Positions 6,583-15,145 of a stretch of 16,091 nt of DNA are shown piece by piece. The stretch lies in assembly GCA_947374125.1 (NCBI GenBank), contig CANCAR010000039.1:1-16091 (forward strand), written 5' to 3'. Source of the DNA: Hyphomicrobiales bacterium (GTDB taxonomy: Bacteria > Pseudomonadota > Alphaproteobacteria > Rhizobiales > Beijerinckiaceae). Every line of letters begins with the position of its first letter. Position 1 is the first letter of the stretch. The position numbers were made by a program, and so were the translations under genes. The notes beneath the pieces are model-generated. The model ran no database searches. It saw only the letters and a list, made by a program, of their open reading frames with translations, and was not told the DNA's origin.

Positions 6583-8499
6583 ATGTCCGATCGTTATGAC
6601 GTCATCGTCGTGGGTGGGGGCCATGCCGGCACCGAAGCAGCAGCTGCCGCCGCACGCGCAGGCGCTAAAACGGTATTGGTGACCACATCACTCGACGCCA
6701 TCGGTACGATGTCGTGCAATCCGGCCATTGGGGGCTTAGGCAAAGGGCATCTCGTTCGCGAGATCGACGCGCTTGACGGCATCATGGCGCGTGCCGCTGA
6801 TAGCGGCGGTATTCAATTCCGGGTTCTCAATCGGAGCAAAGGGCCCGCCGTGCGTGGTCCGAGGGCCCAAGCGGATCGGAAGCTTTATCGCCTAGCGGTT
6901 CAGGAGCTCTTGAAAGCGACCCCCGGTCTTGTTTTTATCGAAGGCATGGTCGATGATTTAATCCTTAATGCGGGAGGAAGTGCCGTTGCGGGCGTGGTGT
7001 TGAAAGATGGCCGGAGCATTGAAGCGGGCGCGCTTGTTTTAACGACAGGAACGTTTTTGAACGGTTTGGTCCATATCGGGCCGATACGCTTTTCAGCCGG
7101 ACGGATCGGTGAACCACCCGCCCGGCGGCTTTCGGGAGCGTTAGAGGCTGCAGGCTTCACGCTAGGACGGTTGAAGACCGGGACACCGCCGAGACTGGAT
7201 GGACGCACCATTGAGTGGGACCGTCTCGAGATGCAGCACGGTGATGATCCACCGGAGGCGTTTTCGGCGCTGACCAATCGCATCGACCAAGCGCAAGTGG
7301 CGTGCGGGGTGACGGCAACGACGGATGCCGGTCACGAGATCATTCGGCAGAGCATCGGCAGCGCTCCAATCTATACGGGCCAAATTGCCGGCCGCGGACC
7401 TCGTTATTGCCCTTCGATTGAAGATAAAGTGGTTCGATTCGGTGACAGAACGAGTCATCAGATCTTTTTAGAGCCTGAAGGACTTGACGATCCTACGGTC
7501 TATCCGAATGGGATTTCGAGCTCGATGCCCGAAGCCGTTCAACGTGCCTTCGTCCAAACGATACCGGGGCTGGAGCGGGCGCGGATGATTAGGCCTGGCT
7601 ACGCGATCGAATATGATTTTATTGATCCGAGATCCTTATGGCCGACGCTGGAGACGAAGCAGTTGGGTCGGCTTTATTGCGCCGGTCAGATTAATGGAAC
7701 AACCGGCTATGAAGAAGCCGCAGCCCAAGGTTTGATCGCGGGATTAAACGCGGCGCGGCGTGCGGCTGGACAAGAGGGCGTAACGGTCGACCGGACGCAA
7801 GCCTATATTGGCGTGCTGATCGATGATCTAGTGACCCAAGGCGTCACAGAGCCCTATCGCATGTTTACCTCGCGCTCCGAGTATCGGCTATCGCTTCGCT
7901 CGGATAATGCGGATGAACGACTAACCCCACTGGGGATCGCCTGGGGGATTGTTGGATCACACCGTCAGCACCATTTTGACACGGCGCATGAAGCCTTGGT
8001 GGACGCCCGGACGCTGTTGAGAACCCTTGTGGTTACGCCGACAGAGGCGAGTGCCCGCGGACTGAAGGTTAACCATGACGGCATCCGTCGATCCGCCTTT
8101 GATCTTTTGTCCTATCCGGGTCAAAGCCTCTCGGGGCTCGCGAAACTATGGCCAGAGCTTGATCGATTCGGATCCAAAATGATTGACCGGCTTGAGAATG
8201 ATGCCCGATATGCCGTGTATCTTGATCGGCAGATCAAGGATATTGCCTCGTATCGTCGCGACGAAGAAATGGCGATGCCGACGGATATGGATTATGCCGA
8301 GGTGAGTGGACTATCTACCGAACTTCGTGCGAAATTGTCGGTCGTTCGGCCAAAGACGCTTGGGCAGGCCGGGCGGATTGAGGGCATGACGCCAGCCGCG
8401 CTTACCCTCCTCGCCGCTCGGGCGCGGCGTAAGGTGAAGAAGCCACACACCCTTCATCCCGGACAGCAAGTTCTTGGTCCGGGACAGGATATCGCGTGA
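6583..8499 (+). CDS. mnmG: tRNA uridine-5-carboxymethylaminomethyl synthase, FAD-dependent subunit MnmG (GidA)
   Basis: MnmG is the FAD- and NADH-dependent partner of MnmE in modifying tRNA wobble uridine 34. From the ATG at 6583 it has 638 residues, normal for the family. The FAD-binding Rossmann motif GGGHAG is at 11-16. The family signature MSCNPAIGGLGKGHLVRE is at 43-60, with conserved C45, and the second conserved cysteine is C276 (RYCPSIEDK). RLYCAGQINGTTGYEEAAAQG follows. The C-terminal helical region includes the segment near VSGLSTELRAKL. In-frame TTG 6565 and ATG 6571 lie upstream; I prefer 6583 because MSDRYDVIVVGGG fits the family N-terminus, although GGAG (6567-6570) is a little distant from it. 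The stop overlaps the rsmG start by one base. Confidence 0.97.
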   Translation: MSDRYDVIVVGGGHAGTEAAAAAARAGAKTVLVTTSLDAIGTMSCNPAIGGLGKGHLVREIDALDGIMARAADSGGIQFRVLNRSKGPAVRGPRAQADRKLYRLAVQELLKATPGLVFIEGMVDDLILNAGGSAVAGVVLKDGRSIEAGALVLTTGTFLNGLVHIGPIRFSAGRIGEPPARRLSGALEAAGFTLGRLKTGTPPRLDGRTIEWDRLEMQHGDDPPEAFSALTNRIDQAQVACGVTATTDAGHEIIRQSIGSAPIYTGQIAGRGPRYCPSIEDKVVRFGDRTSHQIFLEPEGLDDPTVYPNGISSSMPEAVQRAFVQTIPGLERARMIRPGYAIEYDFIDPRSLWPTLETKQLGRLYCAGQINGTTGYEEAAAQGLIAGLNAARRAAGQEGVTVDRTQAYIGVLIDDLVTQGVTEPYRMFTSRSEYRLSLRSDNADERLTPLGIAWGIVGSHRQHHFDTAHEALVDARTLLRTLVVTPTEASARGLKVNHDGIRRSAFDLLSYPGQSLSGLAKLWPELDRFGSKMIDRLENDARYAVYLDRQIKDIASYRRDEEMAMPTDMDYAEVSGLSTELRAKLSVVRPKTLGQAGRIEGMTPAALTLLAARARRKVKKPHTLHPGQQVLGPGQDIA

Positions 8500-9164
8500 T
8501 GGCAGCCCGTCCGAAGCTGCTCGAGGACGCGCTGAAAACCGATCGCGCTGAAGCGCTTGTCCTTATGCCCGTTTCACATGAAACATTGGTGAAGCTCGAT
8601 GCCTATGTGGCGCTGCTTTTGCGGTGGCAGACGATCAAAAATCTCGTTGGCCCTGGCACTCTACCCTTTATCTGGACCCGTCATATCGCCGACAGCGCCC
8701 AATTGGCGCGGTTTCAACCCAACGCCCAGATCTGGGTCGATATCGGATCAGGGGCAGGCTTTCCGGGTTTGGTCTTGGCCATTGTGTTGGCTCATCGTCC
8801 GGGCTTTGCGATGCATCTGATCGAGAGCAATGGGCGTAAGGTTGCTTTTCTCCGCGAAGTCGCCCGCACCCTCGGCCTTCCCGTCACCGTGCATGATTGC
8901 CGGGTCGAGGATGCGCGCACGCTATTGCCGCCAAAGGTCGATTGCCTGACCGCCCGCGCGCTAGCGCCGTTGGTTGAACTCTTGGGAATGCAAGCGAATT
9001 TAACCGAAAATCCGTGTATAGGTTTGTTCCCAAAGGGACAAGATGTAGATGTTGAATTGACCGAAGCCGCTAAATATTGGAATATAGAGGCGGAAATACA
9101 TTCCAGCGTTACAGATCCGGCTGGCCGGATCGTCGAAGTGATCCAGGCCTCGCCGAGGGTCTAA
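8499..9164 (+). CDS. rsmG: 16S rRNA (guanine527-N7)-methyltransferase RsmG (GidB)
   Basis: RsmG transfers a methyl group from S-adenosylmethionine to N7 of G527 in 16S rRNA. It has 221 residues from the ATG at 8499, which overlaps the mnmG stop as TGATG and is preceded by AGGA (8486-8489). The SAM-binding motif DIGSGAGFPG is at 81-90, followed by HLIESNGRKVAFLREVARTLGL and the downstream motif LTARALAPL. A GTG at 8496 and the internal ATG at 8565 are alternative starts; the last would remove 22 poorly conserved residues. The segment at residues 24-29 (VSHET) is encoded by a parS-like sequence, so this stretch serves as both protein code and possible ParB site. Loss of RsmG is known to give low-level streptomycin resistance in other bacteria. 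Confidence 0.96.
   Translation: MAARPKLLEDALKTDRAEALVLMPVSHETLVKLDAYVALLLRWQTIKNLVGPGTLPFIWTRHIADSAQLARFQPNAQIWVDIGSGAGFPGLVLAIVLAHRPGFAMHLIESNGRKVAFLREVARTLGLPVTVHDCRVEDARTLLPPKVDCLTARALAPLVELLGMQANLTENPCIGLFPKGQDVDVELTEAAKYWNIEAEIHSSVTDPAGRIVEVIQASPRV
8570..8585. other. parS: Second parS-like site inside the rsmG coding region (degenerate)
   Basis: CGTTTCACATGAAACA matches the parS consensus at 14 of 16 positions, one mismatch being in the 14-base core. It encodes V-S-H-E-T of RsmG. Alphaproteobacteria often carry parS at this place. The core mismatch may weaken ParB binding. Confidence 0.65.
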
Positions 9165-9193
9165 CGCAGGGTTTCGTGAAAAGGTTCGACATC

Positions 9194-10045
9194 ATGGAAA
9201 AGACCGATACCGCTCCCATTCGTCTATCCGTTTCCGGTCAGAAGCCAAGGGTCCTGGCGCTTGCCAATCAGAAAGGCGGTGTTGGCAAGACGACCACGGC
9301 GATCAATCTCGGCACAGCCTTGGCCGCCATTGGCGAACGCGTTTTGATCGTTGATCTGGATCCGCAGGGGAACGCGTCAACTGGTCTCGGAATCGATCAG
9401 AAGAGCCGTACGGTCTCGACCTATGATGTGATGACGGGTGATGCGAAGCTGATCGACGCCATCCATCCAACCGCTGTTCCGCGCCTTTGCGTTTCACCGT
9501 CGACGCTCGATTTGCTGGGCCTTGAGTTGGAGATCGCCAATGATCGCGACCGGGCGCATCGCCTCAAAAAGGCCATAGCCAGCTTGCATGTTACACAGAT
9601 TCTGGCGGGCGAAGAGGGCTTTTCCTATGTCCTTGTTGATTGCCCGCCATCGCTTAATCTGTTGACGATCAATGCTATGGCTGCAGCGGACGCCGTTGTG
9701 GTGCCGCTTCAATGCGAGTTCTTCGCGCTTGAAGGATTAAGCCAGTTGCTAAAGACGGTTGATCAGGTGCGGGAATCGCTTAATCCGGGCCTATCGATCC
9801 ATGGCATTGTGCTGACCATGTTTGACTCGCGAAACAATCTTTGCTCGCAAGTCGTAGACGATGTGCGCGCCTTCATGGGCACCAAAGTGTATGAGACGGT
9901 GATTCCGCGCAATGTTCGCGTGTCTGAGGCGCCGTCGCACGGCAAGCCGGTTTTGCTGTATGATCTTAAATCATCCGGAGCGCAGGCTTATCTGCGGCTG
10001 GCGTCGGAAGTCATTCAGCGCGAGCGTGCGTTGCAGGCGGCCTAA
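9194..10045 (+). CDS. parA: Chromosome partitioning ATPase ParA
   Basis: ParA is the DNA-binding ATPase that moves ParB-parS complexes, and so the duplicated origins, to opposite cell poles. From the ATG at 9194 it has 283 residues. The deviant Walker A motif KGGVGKTT is at 27-34, with both the signature K27 and the catalytic K32. LIVDLDPQGNASTGLG follows, then Walker B (VLVDCPPSLN, D149). The reading frame is open further upstream into rsmG, but 9194 has AAGG at 9181-9184 with 9 bases of spacing and leaves a normal short N-terminal tail. It follows rsmG by 29 bases and precedes parB by 33. Similar MinD/Soj proteins share these motifs, but the parB neighbour and parS sites settle the assignment. 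Confidence 0.97.
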   Translation: MEKTDTAPIRLSVSGQKPRVLALANQKGGVGKTTTAINLGTALAAIGERVLIVDLDPQGNASTGLGIDQKSRTVSTYDVMTGDAKLIDAIHPTAVPRLCVSPSTLDLLGLELEIANDRDRAHRLKKAIASLHVTQILAGEEGFSYVLVDCPPSLNLLTINAMAAADAVVVPLQCEFFALEGLSQLLKTVDQVRESLNPGLSIHGIVLTMFDSRNNLCSQVVDDVRAFMGTKVYETVIPRNVRVSEAPSHGKPVLLYDLKSSGAQAYLRLASEVIQRERALQAA

Positions 10046-10078
10046 TTTTTTATTTGGTACGATAAGGGGATTTAACCG

Positions 10079-10951
10079 ATGGCTGAGGAGCCTACCCGTT
10101 CGCGTTTAGGGCGTGGACTAGCGGCATTGATTGGCGAAGTGGGTGAGGCGGCGATCCCTGCGGATCGCGCGCGCGGCCAAAGACGCGTTCCTACCGAGTT
10201 CTTGCGGCCCAATCCCCGTAACCCACGCCGGACGTTTAACGAGGCCGAGTTGGAAGATTTAGCCAATTCGGTGCGGGAAAAGGGCATTATCCAGCCGATT
10301 CTCGTTCGCACCTTACCGGGTTTGGACGATGTGTTCGAGATTATCGCCGGTGAACGGCGGTGGCGCGCGGCCCAACGCGCTTCGTTGCATGATGTTCCCG
10401 TCTTGATCATCGAAGCGGGCGATAAAGAAGCGCTCGAAATCGCGATTATCGAAAACGTCCAACGCGCCGATCTAAACGCGCTCGAAGAGGCGATGGGCTA
10501 CGAGCAATTGATCGCCGAATATGGCTATTCGCAAAACGATCTTGCCCGCATTATTGGCAAAAGCCGCAGTCACATCGCAAACACGCTGCGCCTTACCCGC
10601 CTGCCGGAAAGCGTTAAAACGCTGCTAGCGTCGGGTGAATTATCGGCCGGGCACGCCAGAGCGCTCTTGTCGGTGAAAGACCCCGAGGCTTTAGCCCGCC
10701 GCATTATTGAGCGTGGCATGACCGTCCGCGATGTTGAACGCATTGCCCAAGAAGACGACAAAGCTGCAACACCGTCAGACACGCCGCGTCGGCGCGAGAA
10801 GGACCCCGATACAAGGGCGCTTGAAAAGGCGATTGAGGACGTGCTGGGGCTTTCCGTTACCATCTCGCATGGTGCACGCGGCGGCGAATTGCGTATTAAA
10901 TACCGTACCTTGGAACAGCTCGACGCGGTGTGCCGCCGGTTGCGGGATTAA
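10079..10951 (+). CDS. parB: Chromosome partitioning protein ParB (parS-binding CTPase)
   Basis: ParB binds parS, uses CTP to close into a sliding clamp and stimulates ParA. At 290 residues it shows all the family parts: the ParA-stimulating N-terminal peptide RLGRGLAALI (9-18); the ParB/sulfiredoxin CTP-binding domain with PNPRNPRRTF (44-53), GIIQPILVR, GERRWRA (91-97) and ENVQRADLNALEEA (125-138); the parS-binding helix-turn-helix around 150-172 (YSQNDLARIIGKSRSHIANT); a charged linker (about 224-245); and a C-terminal dimerisation domain. The ribosome site AAGGGGA (10064-10070) is strong. It is the last gene of the rightward run, and its TAA stop interlocks with the holA stop from the opposite strand. 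Confidence 0.98.
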   Translation: MAEEPTRSRLGRGLAALIGEVGEAAIPADRARGQRRVPTEFLRPNPRNPRRTFNEAELEDLANSVREKGIIQPILVRTLPGLDDVFEIIAGERRWRAAQRASLHDVPVLIIEAGDKEALEIAIIENVQRADLNALEEAMGYEQLIAEYGYSQNDLARIIGKSRSHIANTLRLTRLPESVKTLLASGELSAGHARALLSVKDPEALARRIIERGMTVRDVERIAQEDDKAATPSDTPRRREKDPDTRALEKAIEDVLGLSVTISHGARGGELRIKYRTLEQLDAVCRRLRD

Positions 10952-11979
10952 TTTCGGCTGTTCTGAGAGCGCCGGGCCGCGATAGCGAGCGTTAAGCAGG
11001 CCCGCGAGGCTAGGCTTTCGCCAAGCGCGGTGTTTTTCCGGCACGCAGCCTGAGCTTCTCCCAACGTTGTTATGGCACTTTCTAAGCTGTTTAGCGTCCA
11101 AAGCTTTAATTGGCTCTGAAAAACGCCGCTCCGCTTATAAAACACGCGACCATTGCGCTCGACATCGCTCATCGATACGCCTCTATCGAGCGCAAGCCGC
11201 GATTTGGCCAATAGCAATGCATGGCGGAGCATCGCGCCCACGATGACGCCTGCGTCCTGCCCTTCTTTCAAGGACCGGCGCAAGGCCATATCGGCAGCGG
11301 TCGAATCGCCGATAAACACCGCATCCGTGAGCATATCGGTAGCCAAGGCCGAGGCGTCTGCCATGATGGCCTCAACGTCATCGACCTCAATCACTCCCTT
11401 CCCACTGGCGTAAAGCGCGAGCTTTTCAATTTCGCTCCGTGAGAGAAGGCGGTCCGCACCCAAGAGCGAGATCATGAGCAAGCGGGCGTCTGGGCTGGCA
11501 CGAAGACGGTGCTCGGTGAGAATATCATCGATCAGGCGTGGAATGCCCTGGCCCTCATCAACGTAGCAGGGTAGCGCCACGGCATGCCCGGTCTTCTCAA
11601 CGGCCACACGAAGCGCATGTTTAGCCGGGAGATCTCCCGCCTCAATAACCACGGGGTTCTCGGGCTTAGCGCTGAACAGCGGCTCTAAGGCTGATTGAAT
11701 TTGCCGCGATCCCAACCGCACCCAGACGGCACGCGAGCCTCCAAACAGCCCCAACGTGTTGGCTTCGTCGACAATTCGGCTACTTTCACCGCCGAGATCA
11801 TCGCCGTCGATCCGGATCAGTTGAAAAGCGTCTTCTGGGTCGTCAATGAAGGACCTCGCAATCGAACGGCTTCTTTCGTGCACAAGACCCGCATCCGGTC
11901 CATAGACGAGTACGACGCCAAAGCGCCGGTCGGGCTTTTTGACAAAGCGGTCAATATCCGAGCCCTTTAACGCAGCCAT
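10948..11979 (-). CDS. holA: DNA polymerase III subunit delta
   Basis: HolA is the delta subunit of the clamp loader, the wrench that opens the beta sliding clamp for DNA polymerase III. At 343 residues it has the family length. The N-terminal AAA+-like region begins MAALKGSDIDRFVKKPD and continues with VVLVYGPDAGLVHERS, followed by EANTLGLFGGSRAVWVRL, a typical delta motif that includes the clamp-binding area. The C-terminal collar domain includes the ALRRSLKEGQDAGVIVGAMLRHALLL segment. There is no functional Walker A motif, as expected for delta. Its start lies 18 bases after lptE with GAGG at 11990-11993, so it is the last gene of leuS-lptE-holA. Its stop shares TTAA (10948-10951) with the parB stop. 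Confidence 0.94.
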   Translation of the reverse strand: MAALKGSDIDRFVKKPDRRFGVVLVYGPDAGLVHERSRSIARSFIDDPEDAFQLIRIDGDDLGGESSRIVDEANTLGLFGGSRAVWVRLGSRQIQSALEPLFSAKPENPVVIEAGDLPAKHALRVAVEKTGHAVALPCYVDEGQGIPRLIDDILTEHRLRASPDARLLMISLLGADRLLSRSEIEKLALYASGKGVIEVDDVEAIMADASALATDMLTDAVFIGDSTAADMALRRSLKEGQDAGVIVGAMLRHALLLAKSRLALDRGVSMSDVERNGRVFYKRSGVFQSQLKLWTLNSLESAITTLGEAQAACRKNTALGESLASRACLTLAIAARRSQNSRN

Positions 11980-11997
11980 AGGCGCGCGCCCTCGCTT

Positions 11998-12531
11998 TTA
12001 GGAGGGGGTCGCAAAATAGGCCGCGAGGCGGGTTTCAATTTGCCCCGCGAGCACCTTTGCTACCCGAATTTTGGCGTCCTGTACCGCCCGTACAGCCGCA
12101 TAGCGCTGCGATAGGCGGTCGATTGAACTGCTCGCAAAGGCTACCCCCTCGGTCAGGGTATGGCCGGTCGTGTCTGTGAGCTTGTATTTGGCGGTTAGGT
12201 GAAGGGCCGCCGCATCGGCACGGCCGGAAGTTGTATCTACAGCCGCCGATACCGTCCGCTCACTGATCGAAATCGAGAGCCGATATTTTGGTGATCCCGC
12301 ACTCTCGACGCCGCCAGAGAAATTGAACAGCAATTCTTCTCTGAGATAATGACCGGACACATCCGGGATCGGTGCAACATCGATTGCCGCCAACTGCTGC
12401 CGCGCGCTGCCAGCAATCGATGCGTTGCCATAGAGCGGTCTGACACAGGCACTCGTGGTGATAAGCACCAACAGGGCAACAACCGTGGTTGCCAACGGCT
12501 TGAGGCGGTTTGAGCGGTCAGATGACGACAT
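11998..12531 (-). CDS. lptE: LPS-assembly lipoprotein LptE
   Basis: LptE is the outer-membrane lipoprotein that plugs the LptD barrel and completes lipopolysaccharide export to the cell surface. From the ATG at 12531 it has 177 residues. The N-terminus is a classic lipoprotein signal: basic n-region (RSNRLK), hydrophobic stretch ATTVVALLVLITT, and lipobox TSAC with the lipidated C29, followed by the VRPLYG segment common in alphaproteobacterial LptE. A longer frame reaches 12636, but it would put 35 basic residues inside leuS code before the signal peptide. AAGGA just upstream of 12531 supports the shorter start. The ATG lies 14 bases inside the 3' end of leuS, so translation is probably coupled. 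Sequence divergence is high in this family; the call rests on lipobox, size and position between leuS and holA. Confidence 0.9.
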   Translation of the reverse strand: MSSSDRSNRLKPLATTVVALLVLITTSACVRPLYGNASIAGSARQQLAAIDVAPIPDVSGHYLREELLFNFSGGVESAGSPKYRLSISISERTVSAAVDTTSGRADAAALHLTAKYKLTDTTGHTLTEGVAFASSSIDRLSQRYAAVRAVQDAKIRVAKVLAGQIETRLAAYFATPS

Positions 12532-15145
12532 TGACGATCCTTTGCGGAACAACAACGACTTTTTTGACAGGTTTACCCTCAAGCGCGATTTGGATCGCCT
12601 CAAGCGCCAAAACAGCGGCCTCAACCGCTTTTGCATCCGCTTCCCGGCTAATGGTCACTTCGCCGCGCTTTTTGCCATTCACCTGTACCGGAATGGTGAT
12701 GTCGTTTTCAACAATCAGCGCGTGATCGGCCTGCGGCCAAGCGGTTTCTGCAACCAGCGCCGTATGACCGAGCTCTTTCCAGCATTCTTCCGCCAAATGC
12801 GGCATCATGGGTGCGATAATCTGGATCAGAAAGGTCGCCGCTTCCCGCATCGCCGCAATCCATTCGGGGCTGACGGGTTTGTCCTTCTTGACGGCCAATT
12901 CGGCTTGCAACGCGTTGGCAAGTTCATAGGCATGCGCCACGCAGCGGTTAAACCGAAGCCTTTCGACATCTTCCTCGACTCGAATGACCGCCCGGTGCGC
13001 CGCTTTGCGGATCGTAAGCACCGCGTCCTCCGCTGCCGCATCATGCGCGTTGTCGGAAGGGGATAGATCGGCGGTTTCGCCGACAAGCCGCCAGAGACGC
13101 TGAACGAAGCGAGCAGCGCCCTGCACGCCCTCTTCTGTCCAGATTACATCACGTTCAGGGGGTGAATCCGAGAGCATGAACCAGCGGGCGGTATCGGCAC
13201 CGAACGTGCCGATAATATCGTCCGGATCAATCGTATTGCGCTTCGACTTCGACATTTTCTCAATGGAGCCGATATCGACGGGCGCTCCAGACGATAAAAG
13301 CCGTGCCTTACGCTCAGATCCCTCGGCAAAGACTTCGACTTCGGCGGGCGATACCCACTGGCCCGATGGATCACGATAGGTTTCGTGAACAACCATGCCT
13401 TGGGTAAAGAGCCCATCAAACGGCTCGCTAATCCCGGCATGGCCCGTCTTTTTCATCGCTCTCGTGAAAAAACGCGAATAAAGCAGGTGCAAAATCGCAT
13501 GTTCAATGCCGCCAATATACTGATTAACCGGCAGCCAGCTATCGACTGCGGTACGGTCCGTCGGCCGATCTTCGAGCCAAGGGTCAGTGAAGCGGACAAA
13601 ATACCAAGATGAATCGACAAACGTATCCATCGTGTCGGTTTCGCGCCGCGCGGGCTTGCCGCATTGCGGACAACCGACATGCTTCCAGGTTGGATGCCGG
13701 TCAAGCGGATTGCCGGGAACGTCAAACGTCACATCATCGGGTAATTTGACGGGCAAATCTTTGATCGGAACCGGAACGGTGCCGCATACTTCGCAATGGA
13801 TCACCGGAATCGGGCAACCCCAATAGCGTTGACGCGAAATGCCCCAGTCGCGCAAGCGGAAGTTAACCTTCCGTTTGCCAACAGGTGCCGAACCCAAGGC
13901 TTTGGTTTCCAAACGCTTGGCGACTTCTTCCTTGGCGGCGGTAATCGTCAACCCATCGAGGAAGGTGGAATTCATCAGAAGGCCGTCCCCGTCATAGGGC
14001 ATATCGCCAACGTGATAAGAAGTCGCATCCGCATCAGGAGGGCAAACAACGGTCTTGATCGGAAGGTGATAGGCGGTGGCAAAATCAAAGTCGCGCTGAT
14101 CATGTGCCGGGCAGCCGAAAATCGCACCCGTGCCATATTCCATCAAAATGAAATTGGCGACATAGACCGGTAATGTCCAATTCGGGTCAAACGGATGGGT
14201 TACCCGAATACCCGTATCAAAGCCTTTTTTCTCTGCCTTATCAATGGCTTCCTGAGCCGTCCCCATGCGACGGCATTCGTCGATGAAAGCGGTTAAGCCG
14301 GCATTCCCGGCGGCCATTTTTTTTGCCAGCGGATGCTCTGGGGCGAGCGCTATGAAACTCGCGCCAAACAGGGTGTCGGGCCGGGTTGTATAGATTTCAA
14401 TATCATTTTCGCCCTCTGGCGCTGTGGCTTGGTCAAGCGCAAACCGAACCGAGAGGCCCTCCGAGCGACCGATCCAGTTTTTCTGCATCAACCGGACTTT
14501 CTCCGGCCAACGCTCAAGACCATCCAGCGCGTCGTTTAACTCCTGCGCATAATCTGAAATTTTGAAAAACCACTGCGTCAGCTCCCGTTGTTCAACGAGG
14601 GAACCCGAGCGCCAACCGCGCCCATCGATGACTTGTTCGTTGGCGAGCACCGTATGATCGACCGGGTCCCAGTTTACTTTGGCGGATTTGCGATCGATCA
14701 GCCCGTTTTGCAGGAAATCGATGAACATCCGTTGCTGATGCTTGTAATAAGAGGGGTCGCAGGTGGCGATTTCGCGGTGCCAATCGAGCGAAAGGCCCAT
14801 GCTTTTCAGCTGACCGCGCATGGTGGCAATATTGGCATAGGTCCAGGTCGCAGGGTGGGTCTTATTCGCCATCGCCGCGTTTTCGGCCGGCATGCCGAAG
14901 GCGTCCCACCCCATCGGATGCAACACGTTAAAGCCGCGCGCTCTTTTGTAGCGCGCTACCACGTCGCCCATCGCGTAATTGCGCACATGGCCCATATGGA
15001 TGCGCCCAGAAGGATAGGGGAACATTTCGAGCACATAATATTTCGGACGCGGATCGTCGTTTCTGGTGCGGAAAAGTTCCCGGCTGTCCCAGGTCTGCTG
15101 CCATTTCCGCTCAGCTTCGCGGGCGTTGTAACGCTCGTTTCTCAT
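12518..15145 (-). CDS. leuS: Leucyl-tRNA synthetase
   Basis: LeuS is the class I synthetase that charges tRNA-Leu with leucine. At 875 residues it is full length. The ATP-binding HIGH-type motif is HMGH at 50-53 (in PYPSGRIHMGHVRNY), and KMSKS is at 630-634. The CP1 editing domain that removes mischarged amino acids shows YTTRPDTLFG near 250-260 and MEYGTGAIFGCPAHDQRDFD near 335-355, so proofreading should be intact. Two CxxC pairs (C451/C454 and C492/C495) after the editing domain look like a small zinc ribbon, absent from E. coli LeuS as I recall its sequence. The ATG at 15145 has GGAA about 6 bases upstream. It heads the leuS-lptE-holA operon, overlapping lptE by 14 bases, and diverges from yggS. 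Confidence 0.98.
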   Translation of the reverse strand: MRNERYNAREAERKWQQTWDSRELFRTRNDDPRPKYYVLEMFPYPSGRIHMGHVRNYAMGDVVARYKRARGFNVLHPMGWDAFGMPAENAAMANKTHPATWTYANIATMRGQLKSMGLSLDWHREIATCDPSYYKHQQRMFIDFLQNGLIDRKSAKVNWDPVDHTVLANEQVIDGRGWRSGSLVEQRELTQWFFKISDYAQELNDALDGLERWPEKVRLMQKNWIGRSEGLSVRFALDQATAPEGENDIEIYTTRPDTLFGASFIALAPEHPLAKKMAAGNAGLTAFIDECRRMGTAQEAIDKAEKKGFDTGIRVTHPFDPNWTLPVYVANFILMEYGTGAIFGCPAHDQRDFDFATAYHLPIKTVVCPPDADATSYHVGDMPYDGDGLLMNSTFLDGLTITAAKEEVAKRLETKALGSAPVGKRKVNFRLRDWGISRQRYWGCPIPVIHCEVCGTVPVPIKDLPVKLPDDVTFDVPGNPLDRHPTWKHVGCPQCGKPARRETDTMDTFVDSSWYFVRFTDPWLEDRPTDRTAVDSWLPVNQYIGGIEHAILHLLYSRFFTRAMKKTGHAGISEPFDGLFTQGMVVHETYRDPSGQWVSPAEVEVFAEGSERKARLLSSGAPVDIGSIEKMSKSKRNTIDPDDIIGTFGADTARWFMLSDSPPERDVIWTEEGVQGAARFVQRLWRLVGETADLSPSDNAHDAAAEDAVLTIRKAAHRAVIRVEEDVERLRFNRCVAHAYELANALQAELAVKKDKPVSPEWIAAMREAATFLIQIIAPMMPHLAEECWKELGHTALVAETAWPQADHALIVENDITIPVQVNGKKRGEVTISREADAKAVEAAVLALEAIQIALEGKPVKKVVVVPQRIVNVVI

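Noticed and set aside
6516..6599. 27-codon frame MPVSRETL... between mnmE and mnmG
   Set aside because: It has no ribosome site, overlaps the mnmG start, and its resemblance to RsmG comes mostly from the parS sequence itself; kept as part of the parS finding, not as a gene.
9171..9181. parS-like GTTTCGTGAAA before parA
   Set aside because: It lacks the central AC of the palindrome, so the half-site spacing is wrong for ParB; GTTTCGTGAAC near 13380 is rejected for the same reason.
9077..9193. N-terminal extension of parA into rsmG
   Set aside because: The upstream codons overlap conserved rsmG code and give no ParA-like sequence; the ATG at 9194 has a well-spaced AAGG.
12532..12636. N-terminal extension of lptE by 35 residues
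   Set aside because: It would place a basic stretch encoded within leuS ahead of a clear lipoprotein signal peptide, and the ATG at 12531 has its own ribosome site.
12455..13066. 203-codon plus-strand open frame over leuS and lptE
   Set aside because: It is antisense to the real leuS C-terminus and lptE signal peptide, and its product is rich in arginine and histidine with no recognisable domain.
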